Assembly (NCBI GenBank): GCA_017428055.1
Contig: JAFRRN010000073.1
Location: forward strand, 1-59,064
Reading direction: 5' to 3'
DNA: 59,064 nt
Source of the DNA: Prevotella sp.
GTDB taxonomy: Bacteria; Bacteroidota; Bacteroidia; Bacteroidales; Bacteroidaceae
The notes under the pieces are model-generated. The model saw only the letters and a program-made list of their open reading frames with translations. It made no database searches and had not been told where the DNA came from. Shown here piece by piece: positions 41,464 to 52,200 of this stretch (its first letter is position 1; each line of letters starts with the position of its first letter). A program made the translations under genes and the position numbers.

Positions 41464-41495
41464 TTTGGTGGTAATAAAAATAATGCGTACTTTTG
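41464..41495 (+). promoter_or_regulatory. promoter of tRNA-Lys
   Basis: TTTG at 41464-41467, 20 nt, then TACTTTTG at 41488-41495. The tRNA starts 24 nt downstream. Confidence 0.7.
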
Positions 41496-41518
41496 CAACC
41501 GCTAACGGAAAAAGCGAT

Positions 41519-41591
41519 GCACCCTTAGCTCAGTTGGTAGAGCAACTGACTCTTAATCAGTGGGTCTAGGGTTCGAGCCCCTAAGGGTGTA
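41519..41591 (+). tRNA. tRNA-Lys (anticodon CTT)
   Basis: A 73-nt cloverleaf: acceptor GCACCCT/AGGGTGT (first pair G-T), D arm with AGCTCAGTTGGTAGAGC, anticodon arm ACTGA/TCAGT with loop CTCTTAA giving CTT, T arm GGGTTCGAGCCCC, discriminator A. CCA is not encoded. Confidence 0.97.
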
Positions 41592-41624
41592 CAAAAGGTT
41601 TTTAATTGCAAGAAAGAGAGAGAG

Positions 41625-41655
41625 TCGCAAGTGAAAGTTTATTTTCATCTTGCGA
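41625..41655 (+). terminator. terminator after tRNA-Lys
   Basis: Stem TCGCAAG/CTTGCGA with an inner GAAA/TTTC pairing, followed by TTTCTTTTAT. It lies 26 nt ahead of the next start codon, so the T9SS gene would need escape from this hairpin or its own unseen start. Confidence 0.6.
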
Positions 41656-41681
41656 TTTCTTTTATCAATTAACAATGCCAC

Positions 41682-42419
41682 ATGAAGATGAAGAACAAAT
41701 TTGCCCTTGCCCTAATGGCTTTCACCATGGCGACTACCGCCATTCATGCCCAAGACGAAAAACCATCCATCGCCCCCACCGCCACCTATACCAACGATAA
41801 GGGCGAAGAGGAGGAGACCGAATCATTTAAAGGCTCAGCCCCGGTGGTGGGACGATTTGCCGCCAACCCGTCGAATGTAGGCTCGTACAATGCCAACTAT
41901 GAATGGCGATTCTATATGGAAGGTGAGGAAGACAATCCTTACCTCGTAAGATATGAGGAGGAGACGGAATACACCTTCACCACAGCGGGGTCGCACCGTA
42001 TCGTGTGTTATGCCACATTCATCAACGGGACAGACACCGTGAGTTTCACAAAAGACTATTGGGCGAATGAGAAGACACCCTTTTCCGTCTCCATTTACGA
42101 GAGCGAACTGGTGTTTCCCAATGCCTTCTCACCCAACAACGGCGATGAAGTTAATAACATCTATCGCGCCAAGGAATACAAGTCTATCGTGGAATTCCAC
42201 GCCTACATCTTCAACCGCTGGGGACAGAAGCTCTACGAATGGGACAACCCCGCCGAGGGCTGGGATGGCACCTATAAGGGCAAGGACGTGAAACAGGGCG
42301 TTTACTACTGCTTGGTGAAAGCCAAGGGTGCCGACGGGAGGAAATTCACCATCCGCAAAGACGTGAACCTCTTGCGTGGCTACACCTTAAAGTCTGGCAG
42401 CTCATCCGATAGCGAATAA
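41682..42419 (+). CDS. secreted protein with T9SS type B (gliding-motility-associated) C-terminal domain
   Basis: A 245-residue exported protein. The signal peptide (about 1-23) is followed by a PKD-like beta-sandwich (about 45-135, VVGRFAANPSNVGSYNANYEWRFY with the YTFTTAGSHRIVCYAT strand). The type B sorting domain occupies about 145-235: FPNAFSPNNGDEVNNIYR, FHAYIFNRWGQKLYEWDNPAEGWDGTYKGKDVKQGVYYCLVKAKG. This domain sends proteins through the Por/type IX secretion system to the cell surface or gliding apparatus. The short size means it is little more than an adhesive module and a sorting signal. Confidence 0.9.
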   Translation: MKMKNKFALALMAFTMATTAIHAQDEKPSIAPTATYTNDKGEEEETESFKGSAPVVGRFAANPSNVGSYNANYEWRFYMEGEEDNPYLVRYEEETEYTFTTAGSHRIVCYATFINGTDTVSFTKDYWANEKTPFSVSIYESELVFPNAFSPNNGDEVNNIYRAKEYKSIVEFHAYIFNRWGQKLYEWDNPAEGWDGTYKGKDVKQGVYYCLVKAKGADGRKFTIRKDVNLLRGYTLKSGSSSDSE

Positions 42420-42468
42420 CCCCCCACCCCACCTACCCTACCCGCAACCCTAACCCCATTTCCCCTCC

Positions 42469-45303
42469 ATGCAAAGAGAAGACGAGAAAATCAATGTCTG
42501 GGGCGCGCGCGTCCACAACTTGAAGAACATCGACGTGGAGATCCCTCGCGACTCGCTGACGGTCATCACGGGCCTTTCCGGCTCGGGCAAGTCATCGTTG
42601 GCTTTCGATACCATCTTTGCTGAGGGTCAACGTCGGTACATCGAGACCTTCTCCGCCTACGCCCGCAATTTCCTCGGGGGCATGGAACGTCCGGATGTCG
42701 ACAAGATTACGGGGTTAAGCCCGGTAATCAGCATCGAGCAGAAAACCACCAACAAGAATCCCCGCTCCACCGTTGGCACGACGACGGAGATCTACGACTA
42801 CCTCCGCTTGCTCTATGCCCGTGCCGCCACGGCATATAGTTACATGACGGGAGAGAAGATGGTGAAATACACCGAGGAGCAAGTCATCGAGATGATTCTC
42901 AACGAATACATCGGCAGGCCTATTTACATCCTCGCCCCATTGGTCAGGCAACGCAAGGGACATTACCGCGAATTGTTTGAGAGTATGCGCAAGAAAGGGT
43001 ATCTCTACATACGCGTCGATGGCGACATCATGGAAATCACGCGCGGCATGAAGGTGGACAGATACAAGAACCACAACATAGAGGTGGTCATAGACAAGCT
43101 GAGGGTGCAGGGCAAGGACGACGAGCGACTGAAGAATAGTGTGCAAATCGCCATGAAGCAAGGCGAGGGCATCATCATGATCATGGATAAGGACACCCAA
43201 GCGGTACGCAATTTCTCCAAGCGGCTCATGGATCCGGTCACGGGGCTGTCGTATGGTGAGCCGGCACCCAACGTGTTCTCGTTCAACTCCCCCGAAGGTG
43301 CCTGTCCCCATTGCAAGGGATTAGGTGTCATCAACCAGATAGACCTCAACAAGGTTATCCCCAACAAGACGTTGAGCATCTATGAGGGAGCCATCACGCC
43401 ATTAGGGAAGTATAGAAGCCAAATGATCTTCTGGCAGATTGACGCCATACTCCGCAAATACGATTACGACATGAAAACCCCTGTGGAACAAATCCCCCAG
43501 GAGGCATTACAGGAAATCCTTTACGGCTCTTTGGAGTCTGTGCGCGTCGACAAGAAACTGGTTCACACGTCGAGCGACTATTACATCGCATTCGATGGTG
43601 TGATTAAATACCTGCGTAGCGTAATGGACAACGATGAGTCGGCGGCGGGACAGAAATGGGCAGACCAATTCCTCGCATTATGTCCCTGCCCCGAATGCCA
43701 GGGGCAACGGCTGAAGCGCGAGTCGCTCTCGTACCGCATCTGGGACAAGAACATATCCGAGGTTGCCAACCTCGACATCAACGACCTTCGCGAATGGCTT
43801 CTCCACGTGGAGGAACATCTTGACTCCAAGCAACGGAAGATTGCCACGGAGATAGTCAAGGAGTTGCGGTCGCGAGTGGAGTTTTTGTTAGAAGTGGGAC
43901 TCGACTATCTCTCCCTCAACCGCCAGTCGGCAAGTCTGTCGGGCGGTGAGAGCCAACGCATCCGCCTTGCCACACAGATCGGGTCGCAACTGGTCAACGT
44001 CCTCTACATCTTGGACGAGCCGTCCATCGGCCTACACCAACGCGACAACCAACGGCTCATCGCCTCGCTCAAGCAGTTGAGGGACTTGGGGAACACCGTC
44101 ATCGTTGTGGAGCATGACAAGGACATGATGCTCCATGCCGACTATCTCATCGACATCGGTCCACGGGCGGGGCGCAAGGGAGGCGAAGTGGTGTTCCAAG
44201 GAAAGCCCGAGGCGATGTTAAGCGAAAGTGTCCATACGCTCACTTCGCAATACCTCCGTGGCGAACAAGAGATTGCCGTGCCAACTGAGAGGCGCAAAGG
44301 CAACGGCAAGTCACTCTGGATTCGCGGTGCGCGTGGCAACAACCTCAAAAACATTGACGTGGAATTTCCATTGGGCAAGCTGATCGTGGTGACAGGCGTG
44401 TCGGGGTCGGGCAAGTCTACGCTCGTCAACGAGACACTCCAACCCATCCTCTCCAAGAAGTTTTACCGCTCATTGAAGAACCCCATGCCCTACGACAGCA
44501 TCGAGGGCATCGAATACATAGATAAGGTGGTGAATGTTGACCAAAGTCCGCTCGGTCGCACGCCACGCTCCAATCCTGCCACGTACACGGGTGTGTTCAG
44601 CGATATTCGCACGATGTTCGTCGGCTTGCCCGAGGCGCGGATCCGTGGTTACAAGCCCGGACGGTTCTCTTTCAACGTGAAAGGAGGGCGATGTGAGACA
44701 TGCAGCGGCAATGGCTATAAGACCATCGAGATGAATTTTCTTCCCGACGTGATGGTGCCTTGTGAGGTGTGCCACGGCAAGCGATACAACCGTGAGACCT
44801 TAGAGGTGAGGTACAAAGGCAAGTCGATTGCCGACGTTCTCGACATGACCATCAACCAAGCGGTGGAGTTCTTTGAGAACGTTCCCAACATCCTCCACAA
44901 AATCAAGACCATCCAAGATGTCGGCTTGGGGTACATCAAACTCGGACAGCCCTCCACGACCCTTAGCGGCGGCGAGAGCCAGCGCGTGAAACTCGCCACG
45001 GAACTTTCCAAGAAAGACACGGGCAAGACCCTCTATATTCTCGACGAGCCAACCACGGGATTGCATTTCGACGACATCAAGAGCCTCATGCAGGTATTGC
45101 AACGGTTGGTGGACAAGGGAAACACGGTCATCATCATCGAACACAATCTCGATGTCATCAAACTGGCTGACCATATCATCGACATGGGACCCGAGGGGGG
45201 GCGCAACGGGGGCATCGTACTCTCCACGGGAACGCCCGAAGAGGTGGCTCTCTCCGACAAGGGCTATACGCCCAGATTCCTCAAAGAGGAGCTACATTTA
45301 TAA
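42469..45303 (+). CDS. uvrA: excinuclease ABC subunit A
   Basis: The damage-recognition ATPase of nucleotide excision repair, 944 residues. It is a tandem ABC protein: first Walker [13 protein letters not shown] (about 34-45), first zinc finger CPHCKGLG...[11 protein letters not shown], first signature [15 protein letters not shown], then second Walker [13 protein letters not shown], second zinc finger [10 protein letters not shown]...[10 protein letters not shown], signature [13 protein letters not shown] and Walker [13 protein letters not shown]. All catalytic and metal-binding residues are present and the length is standard. It follows the T9SS protein by 49 nt. A hairpin (45302-45317) follows the stop. 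Confidence 0.98.
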   Translation: MQREDEKINVWGARVHNLKNIDVEIPRDSLTVITGLSGSGKSSLAFDTIFAEGQRRYIETFSAYARNFLGGMERPDVDKITGLSPVISIEQKTTNKNPRSTVGTTTEIYDYLRLLYARAATAYSYMTGEKMVKYTEEQVIEMILNEYIGRPIYILAPLVRQRKGHYRELFESMRKKGYLYIRVDGDIMEITRGMKVDRYKNHNIEVVIDKLRVQGKDDERLKNSVQIAMKQGEGIIMIMDKDTQAVRNFSKRLMDPVTGLSYGEPAPNVFSFNSPEGACPHCKGLGVINQIDLNKVIPNKTLSIYEGAITPLGKYRSQMIFWQIDAILRKYDYDMKTPVEQIPQEALQEILYGSLESVRVDKKLVHTSSDYYIAFDGVIKYLRSVMDNDESAAGQKWADQFLALCPCPECQGQRLKRESLSYRIWDKNISEVANLDINDLREWLLHVEEHLDSKQRKIATEIVKELRSRVEFLLEVGLDYLSLNRQSASLSGGESQRIRLATQIGSQLVNVLYILDEPSIGLHQRDNQRLIASLKQLRDLGNTVIVVEHDKDMMLHADYLIDIGPRAGRKGGEVVFQGKPEAMLSESVHTLTSQYLRGEQEIAVPTERRKGNGKSLWIRGARGNNLKNIDVEFPLGKLIVVTGVSGSGKSTLVNETLQPILSKKFYRSLKNPMPYDSIEGIEYIDKVVNVDQSPLGRTPRSNPATYTGVFSDIRTMFVGLPEARIRGYKPGRFSFNVKGGRCETCSGNGYKTIEMNFLPDVMVPCEVCHGKRYNRETLEVRYKGKSIADVLDMTINQAVEFFENVPNILHKIKTIQDVGLGYIKLGQPSTTLSGGESQRVKLATELSKKDTGKTLYILDEPTTGLHFDDIKSLMQVLQRLVDKGNTVIIIEHNLDVIKLADHIIDMGPEGGRNGGIVLSTGTPEEVALSDKGYTPRFLKEELHL

Positions 45304-45317
45304 AGGCAACGCCTTTT
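45302..45317 (+). terminator. short terminator after uvrA
   Basis: AAAGGC and GCCTTTT around an AAC loop, starting at the uvrA stop codon. Confidence 0.5.
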
Positions 45318-45412
45318 GCCATCATCATTTGTAGGTATTTTGAAGTATAAAGAGGCGGTTTGCAACCCAGTTGCAATATTTTTTGTGTAACTTCGCACAA
45401 AATCAAGACATC

Positions 45413-47971
45413 ATGAGACTATCAGACTTACACACGGGAGAGCGCGGGGTCATCGTGAAAGTATTGGGACACGGTGGTTTCCGCAAACGTATTGTTGAAA
45501 TGGGATTCATCAAGGGAAAGGTGGTGGAGGTGTTGTTGAACGCCCCTCTCCAGGACCCTGTGAAATACAAGATTATCGGTTACGAGGTAAGCCTTCGCCA
45601 TGCCGAGGCACAAATGATAGAGATCATCTCAGAAGAAGAGGCACGGAAAATCAACTTCGACGAGCAGAATGCAGACAACGAGGGAAGTGAAGTGGTGGCA
45701 TCAGACGACATCGACGAGCAACCCCTGACTGCCAAGCAACTGCATGATGCCGCCATGAAGAAACGCCGCACCATCAACGTGGCGTTAGTGGGCAATCCCA
45801 ACTGCGGCAAGACCTCACTCTTCAACTTCGCCTCAGGGGCGCATGAACGCGTGGGGAACTACTCCGGCGTGACGGTCGATGCCAAGGAGGGATATGCCGA
45901 GTTTGAGGGCTACCGCTTCAACTTGGTAGACCTTCCCGGCACCTATTCGCTCTCCGCCTACTCGCCCGAGGAACTATATGTGCGCCGGCAAATCATCGAC
46001 AAGACCCCAGACATCGTCATCAACGTCATCGATGCCAGCAACATCGAGCGCAACCTTTACCTGACGACACAACTTGTGGACATGCACCTACGCATGGTGT
46101 GCGCACTCAACATGTACGACGAGTTCGAGAACCGTGGCGACCAATTAGACATTGGCACCTTGGGACAGCTCTTCGGTGTGCCGATGATCCCCACCGTTTT
46201 CACCACGGGGCGCGGCGTGGACTTGCTATTCCACATCATCATCAACATTTACGAGGGTGTGGACTTCCTCAACGACGAGGGCATCATCAACCCCGACGTG
46301 GCAAGAGACTTGCAGGAATGGCACAAGAACTATGAGAACCACCACGGCGGGAACCACGGCGAGGACTTCGGACATGGCGACCGTCCCAATAAGAGCGTGT
46401 TCCGGCACATCCACCTCAACCATGGCAAATACATCGAGGAGGGAATTGAGGCGATCAAGGCGGAACTGCAAAACGATGAGCATATCCGACATAAATATTC
46501 CACACGATACCTTTCCATCAAACTCTTGGAGATGGACAAGGAAGCCGAGCAAATGGCAAAGAGCCTTCCCAACGGGGAGCGAATCATCGAGACCCGCGAC
46601 AAGGCTGCCAACAAAATCATGAAAGAGACCAAGGAAGACAGCGAGACCGCCATCATGGACGCCAAATATGCCTTTATCCGAGGCGCGTTGAAAGAGGCGG
46701 GCTATGAGGAGGGCGACAACCAAGACACCTACCGCATGACCCACTTGCTCGACAAGGTCATCACCAACCGCTTTGTGGGATTCCCCATTTTCCTCTTCCT
46801 GATATGGTTGATGTTTGAGGTGACATTCTCCCTCGGACAATACCCCATGGACTGGATTGAGACAGGGGTGGCATGGTTAGGCAAGTTCGTCAGCACGGCC
46901 CTGCCCGACGGTCCCTTGAAAGACATGCTCGTAGATGGAGTGATGGGCGGCGTGGGTGCTGTCATCGTGTTCCTACCGCAAATCTTGATTCTCTATGCGT
47001 TCATCTCATTCATGGAAGACTCGGGCTATATGGCGCGGGCGGCATTCATCATGGATAAGCTGATGCACAAGATGGGACTTCATGGCAAGTCGTTCATCCC
47101 CCTCATCATGGGATTCGGATGCAACGTGCCGGCAGTGATGGCAACACGCACCATTGAGAGCCGACGCTCACGATTGCTGACAATGATGGTATTGCCGCTG
47201 ATAAGTTGTTCCGCGCGCGTACCTATATATATCATGATCATCGGAACGTTCTTTGCCCAAGGTCAACGTCAAAACGTGATGTTCTCACTCTACATCATTG
47301 GCATCTTGATGGCTGTATTGATTTGCCGATTGTTCAGCCGCTGGGTGGTGAAAGGCGAAGACACTCCTTTCGTGATGGAACTGCCACCCTACCGCTTCCC
47401 CACATGGAAAGCCATGCTTCGCCACACGTGGGAGAAAGGTAAGCAATACCTCAAGAAGATGGGAGGCATCATCCTCGTGGCAAGCATCATCGTGTGGGCA
47501 TTGGGCTATTTCCCACACCACGAAGGGCTATCGACACAGGAACACCAGGAACAAAGTTACATCGGACGGATGGGCAAGGCCATCGAACCCGTGTTCCGCC
47601 CGCAAGGCTTCGACTGGAAATTGGACGTGGGACTGATCTCGGGCGTGGGAGCGAAGGAGATTGTGGCATCGACCCTCGGTGTGCTATATGCCGACAACGA
47701 CAGTTTCGCCGACGATGACACGTATAGCGAGAACAACGAGAAATACACACGGTTGCGCAAGCAAATGGAGGCAGATGGCATCACGCCGCTCACCGCCTAT
47801 TGCTTCCTGCTCTTCGTATTGCTCTACTTCCCCTGCATAGCGACCATCGCCGCCATCAAAGGGGAAACAGGTTCGTGGAAATGGGCCACTTTCACCGCCG
47901 TTTACACCACGGCATTGGCGTGGGTCGTTTCGGCTGCCGTGTTCCAAGTGGGAAGGCTCATGGGGTATTGA
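45413..47971 (+). CDS. feoAB: fused FeoA-FeoB ferrous iron transporter
   Basis: An 852-residue fusion for uptake of Fe2+ across the inner membrane, important in anaerobes. Residues about 1-75 are an FeoA SH3-like domain (MRLSDLHTGERGVIVKVLGHGGFRKRIVEMGFIKG). Residues about 120-300 are the FeoB G domain with G1 GNPNCGKTSLFN, DLPGTYSL (G3) and NMYDE (G4). After a linker come about eight membrane helices with the Gate motifs (SYIGRMGKAIEPVFRPQGFDWK among them) and GFGCNVPAVMATRTI. ATG 45413 gives the FeoA start; the longer frame begins before the likely -7 box TAACTTCG. FeoA-FeoB fusions are usual in Bacteroidales. Confidence 0.95.
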   Translation: MRLSDLHTGERGVIVKVLGHGGFRKRIVEMGFIKGKVVEVLLNAPLQDPVKYKIIGYEVSLRHAEAQMIEIISEEEARKINFDEQNADNEGSEVVASDDIDEQPLTAKQLHDAAMKKRRTINVALVGNPNCGKTSLFNFASGAHERVGNYSGVTVDAKEGYAEFEGYRFNLVDLPGTYSLSAYSPEELYVRRQIIDKTPDIVINVIDASNIERNLYLTTQLVDMHLRMVCALNMYDEFENRGDQLDIGTLGQLFGVPMIPTVFTTGRGVDLLFHIIINIYEGVDFLNDEGIINPDVARDLQEWHKNYENHHGGNHGEDFGHGDRPNKSVFRHIHLNHGKYIEEGIEAIKAELQNDEHIRHKYSTRYLSIKLLEMDKEAEQMAKSLPNGERIIETRDKAANKIMKETKEDSETAIMDAKYAFIRGALKEAGYEEGDNQDTYRMTHLLDKVITNRFVGFPIFLFLIWLMFEVTFSLGQYPMDWIETGVAWLGKFVSTALPDGPLKDMLVDGVMGGVGAVIVFLPQILILYAFISFMEDSGYMARAAFIMDKLMHKMGLHGKSFIPLIMGFGCNVPAVMATRTIESRRSRLLTMMVLPLISCSARVPIYIMIIGTFFAQGQRQNVMFSLYIIGILMAVLICRLFSRWVVKGEDTPFVMELPPYRFPTWKAMLRHTWEKGKQYLKKMGGIILVASIIVWALGYFPHHEGLSTQEHQEQSYIGRMGKAIEPVFRPQGFDWKLDVGLISGVGAKEIVASTLGVLYADNDSFADDDTYSENNEKYTRLRKQMEADGITPLTAYCFLLFVLLYFPCIATIAAIKGETGSWKWATFTAVYTTALAWVVSAAVFQVGRLMGY

Positions 47972-48112
47972 TGGCGTGTTGACGGTGTTTTGGAAAGGCT
48001 ATTCCCTAAACTTTTCACGTATTTACTTGCAAATATCAAATATTATGCAGATATTTGCAAAACCCTATTACACCTACAATACATGCAAAACCTATAAACA
48101 ACTATAAGCATC

Positions 48113-48964
48113 ATGAGAAAACCCATCATCATCAGCCTCCTGCTCCTTGTCATGACAAGCGCACAGGCTCAACACAAAGTTCAAGAGGGCGACTTCTACC
48201 AAGTGGCAAACCATCTGTCCGTTGGCGTGGGGATTGGAGTCCTCAACGGCGGAACCATCGAACTCGCCGTACCCGTCACACGCTATGCCGCCATCCGTGC
48301 CGGCTATAACTTCTTCCCGAAGATTGCCATCAACACAGACTTGGATATCAATTATGGAAGCGGGGCAGCACAATACATCCCCGGCCTACCCAACAAGATT
48401 AAGGTGGAAGGGAAGACAAACCTCTCCACAGGGCATGTCCTCGTGGACCTCTATCCTTTCAAGCGCAGCGGATTCCACCTGACAGCGGGCGCATATTTCG
48501 GCAGCGATATCATTGCGGACATCTATAACAAAGACGAAGAGAACAGGGCAATACTCCGTGAAATCTATCTTTTCAACGAGCGTAAAGGCAACTATTCGGC
48601 TGTACCAGACAACTTAAGCGGCCAAGTAGGTACACTCATAGACGGCAGGGAGAAGATTGGTGTGGAACTGGGCGACTATTTCCTGGAGCCAGACCAGAAC
48701 GGACAGGTGGACGCAAGCATCCAAGTGAAGAAATTCCGTCCGTATTTAGGAATCGGCTTCGGCAGAGCCATTCCTGAAAAGCATCGTTTCGCCTGTTGCT
48801 TCGATATGGGCGTGCAATTCTGGGGAAGCCCCTCCGTATATGTCAGAGACCACAAACTGACCGAGCAAGACGTTGACGGAGAGGACGGGGGTGCCCTGAA
48901 GACATTGAGCAAAGTTACCGTCTGCCCCGCTATCTCATTCCGGATTGTTGGTAGGGTGTTTTAG
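48113..48964 (+). CDS. outer-membrane beta-barrel protein
   Basis: A 283-residue exported protein. The signal peptide (about 1-19, ending SAQA) is followed by alternating amphipathic strands with aromatic ends, for example HLSVGVGIGVLNGGTIELAVPV, AAIRAGYNFF, HLTAGAYFG, KFRPYLGIGFGRAIP and FACCFDMGVQFWG, finishing with a strand ending RIVGRVF, a C-terminal Phe as in many outer-membrane barrels. An acidic insertion about residues 140-195 may form an extracellular loop. Ligand unknown. Confidence 0.8.
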   Translation: MRKPIIISLLLLVMTSAQAQHKVQEGDFYQVANHLSVGVGIGVLNGGTIELAVPVTRYAAIRAGYNFFPKIAINTDLDINYGSGAAQYIPGLPNKIKVEGKTNLSTGHVLVDLYPFKRSGFHLTAGAYFGSDIIADIYNKDEENRAILREIYLFNERKGNYSAVPDNLSGQVGTLIDGREKIGVELGDYFLEPDQNGQVDASIQVKKFRPYLGIGFGRAIPEKHRFACCFDMGVQFWGSPSVYVRDHKLTEQDVDGEDGGALKTLSKVTVCPAISFRIVGRVF

Positions 48965-49055
48965 TTCTTTTCAGAAAAAAATATTCAAATAACCACGTTT
49001 TTCATGCACTTATCCACGGAAAAAGGCCATTTGACCATTTCCGTGGATTTTGCCA

Positions 49056-49087
49056 TTTGCAAGATACGATTCTTTTTCCTACCTTTG
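49056..49087 (+). promoter_or_regulatory. complete promoter with no reading frame downstream
   Basis: TTTG at 49056-49059 and TACCTTTG at 49080-49087, 20 nt apart: one of the best promoter matches in the window. The only feature downstream on this strand is the candidate RNA at 49094. Confidence 0.7.
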
Positions 49088-49093
49088 CACCAA

Positions 49094-49215
49094 AGCAAAT
49101 CTACATAACTTACATATTTAACTCAGAAAAGAAAATAGGAGTAAACTGTCCCAAACGTAGATTAACCACTAAAGAAGGGAGTAGGCCACAATGAAGTGAC
49201 CTACTCTTTATTTTA
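49094..49215 (+). ncRNA. candidate small non-coding RNA of about 120 nt
   Basis: Starts about 7 nt after a full promoter and ends at a strong terminator (stem GAGTAGGCCAC at 49179-49189 with GTGACCTACTC at 49196-49206, one mismatch, then TTTATTTTACTTTT). There is no ATG-initiated frame of useful length. AATCTAC (49098-49104) can pair with GTAGATT (49157-49163), giving a closed 5' domain before the terminator hairpin. The 3' end meets the stop codon of the opposing CotH gene (49213), so the transcript would overlap its messenger tail. Confidence 0.55.
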
Positions 49216-52200
49216 CTTTTGGACGAACTTACAAGTCACTTGCCTTCCATGAACATCAATGATATGGGCAAGGTAACATCCAGCAGACAACTCTCCAATT
49301 GGGATTTCCACATAGCCCGCATTCATCTGTGCCTCTTTTCGGGTGATGAATTGTCCCGCCAAATTGTAGATATTCACGTGAATCCCCTCATTCGCGTTGC
49401 CCCTGACAACCAAGCTACCCAATACATAGCGCACCGAGAGTGAATTTGTTTGTTCTGCCATCAGTTGACGGATTCCCGTTGGGTCAGGTTGTTCCACTTC
49501 CACTTGGTAACTGGTCGTGATGTTGGACTTTGCGATGGTGGGGACATTCATGACAAACACATCGTTGCTGCCATCGGGATAACGCCCCACCGACTCATCC
49601 TCTTTGTGTTCGGGATAGACCAGGCGATCGCTCCACGAGCCATCTGCGGATTTGAGAATGACATCTGCGCCATCGGCATCGAGTTTGAAAGAGGCATGGA
49701 GCTGGCTGACAGGTGCCAACTTATCACACCAGACGACAAGATGTCCATGAGGTTGGATGATGGTTTCCGCCAAGCTCCCGTCTTTGCTGATCTTGTAAGT
49801 ATAGGAGGATTTGGCTTTATTGGTAATAAGATACATTCCCTCAAGGTCAATCGGCTGGTCGGTGGTGTTGTACAATTCCACCCAGTCGTTGCGTTTCCAA
49901 TACTCATTCACGTAAATGTTGTTGGCTGCACTTACCTCATTGATACGGACAGGCGTGATGCCTTGCGCCAATCGTTCCTCCTCCGACATGGGAGTGAAAC
50001 ATGCCACCAGGTTGACGAAATTGTCGGAAGGCAGGTCGATGATGGCTTCCGTGGAAAGGATTTCATCGGCAGTAACGTCTACCGATGTGCTGAGACGGGC
50101 AGCCCAGAACAGGTCGCTTGACGTGGCATTGTTGTTATGCACCTCCACGGCAATCACATTAGTTCCACCCTTGAAAAGCCTTACGGGCAAGTCCATCGTT
50201 CCCGTAATGGGGTCATCCCCTGCATACGTGGTAGAATAGGTGCTATAGTTAATCGTACCCGAAGGCATATTCACCCGTCCTGCCTCTGTGCCATTGACGT
50301 AGACGACAAAGCCATCGTCCACTTGGTAATCCAAGACAAAGACATCCTTAGTAGAAGGGGCATGACTGAGCGTGACGGTCTTGCGGAAATAGGTCGTGGG
50401 ATTCTTTTGGCTGGCATTCGAGCCATAGCCAACCGTCGTCTTGATGCCAGGTGTCTTGTAGCCGAGGGGGCTTTCTCCTGATGCCCAAGCATTGTCATTG
50501 TAACTTGACGTGCGCCAGGAGGTATTGCTTTGCGCCCCTTTATCGTAATACTTCCATGTGGCATTCAGCCCAATAAGCTCATTAGATGCCGCAGAAGCCC
50601 TCTTCCATCCCGTAAAGGTATAACCAGCGGGAGCTTTTGCCTCAAGGGTAACGGGAGCGAAAAGGTATCCTTTGAAGTCTGCATACGGCACCTCTATGTC
50701 GTTCACGTATAGGCTTGCGCCTTGTGTGTCGGTGCTTAATTGAACGCTTTGTTTCTTCACGCCGGAAAGCTGCATGTACTTGAAGTTTTGCATACAGGTG
50801 GTCATGGATTCCGTCAACGTGTTCAGCTTCGAGATGATCAGGTTGGCAGAGGTGTCGGGACTCTTCCAGTTGTCTAACTGCATCATAGGTCTCACGCGGT
50901 CGGCCAATTCGTTGACGATGGCTGTAGCACGTTCTTTCTCAAATACACTTCCCCCAATGAGGCAGAATGTATCTATAAACTTCTTTCGGAACTCGTTGTT
51001 GCTGAGCATGTTGAGGAAGAACGTCACCAACTTGATTTCCTCGTATCTCTCCTCGTTGGTGTCGTAGATGAGATTGAATTTATGCCATTGGTCATTGGCA
51101 AATGCCGTGAACGGATTACTGTTCTTGAAAGCAAAGTCAAGGTCGAATGTCACGAAACGATAACGCCCATCCTCCTGACTCCTGAATCCCTTGATGTTGT
51201 TGTGTGGCCAGTCGGTAGAGCCAAGATAGAGTTCCACCGCCATGTAATTGGCAAACTCGTCAATGTCGAGTAATTGCTTGAGTTCCTCGTATGCTCCCAT
51301 GTCGGTGGCGTGTTCACCTAATTCATAGATGCGTTCCAATACATCCTTCGTTCCCACCATGAATACCACATTCGAGTCGGCACTCATCTCAAACATGTCG
51401 ATCTTGTCGTCATCATACCCAAAGTTTGCCTCCACGAATTTCTTGTTGTTGGGTTCACGCATGTTGAGCACGCCGCGAAACTCCCCGTTCACATATTCTA
51501 TAATAGGAACGTATGACTGCAAGTCGAGGTTGATGCCCGAGCGTTGGATGATGGTTTGCAAGGCGGGATCCATAAACCGACTGCCATTGTTTTCCCAGAT
51601 GTCGTTACCGCCATTGCGCAACAGGATGGTCTTGTTTCGGAGATAAGGCTTCTGTGGGAAGAAGGGATAGTCGAGCGTGTTTTTCCCATCAAACTCCTTG
51701 CCGGACTTCAACTTGAACGAGCGAGGCGAGGCAGAACGGGTCCATCCGCCCGACACGGAGATTTCCACGTCTTGGTTGTAAGCCATCACTCCCTCGGGTG
51801 TGATGAATGAGAAGTTGACAGGACGTTCCCAATCCATGTTCCAGTTGCATTTCGAGGATTGCCCGTTGCCCGTGCGGCCATTGGTACCCCTTGTGTCAAT
51901 ACCCCATTGGTTATCGGTGAAGTATTTTTTGTTTCCAACAATGGAGATGACGGGAATGGTATATTGGTTGGTCGTCTTGATGTATGACCTGGTAACGGGA
52001 ACGCTGGGAAGCCATCCCTCCTTGAACAAGCGGAAACAGAGGTTGGTGGTGTTTACGAGGGTAAACGTGCCTGTCTCACTGATATTGCCCACCACTCCTC
52101 CATCCGACGAATGATAGCATTCCCATGAGATGTCATCGAAATAGAAGTTGTTGTCCGTATTTCTCAATTCGTTGAGGTTGAAAGCGATGGTCTGCATACC

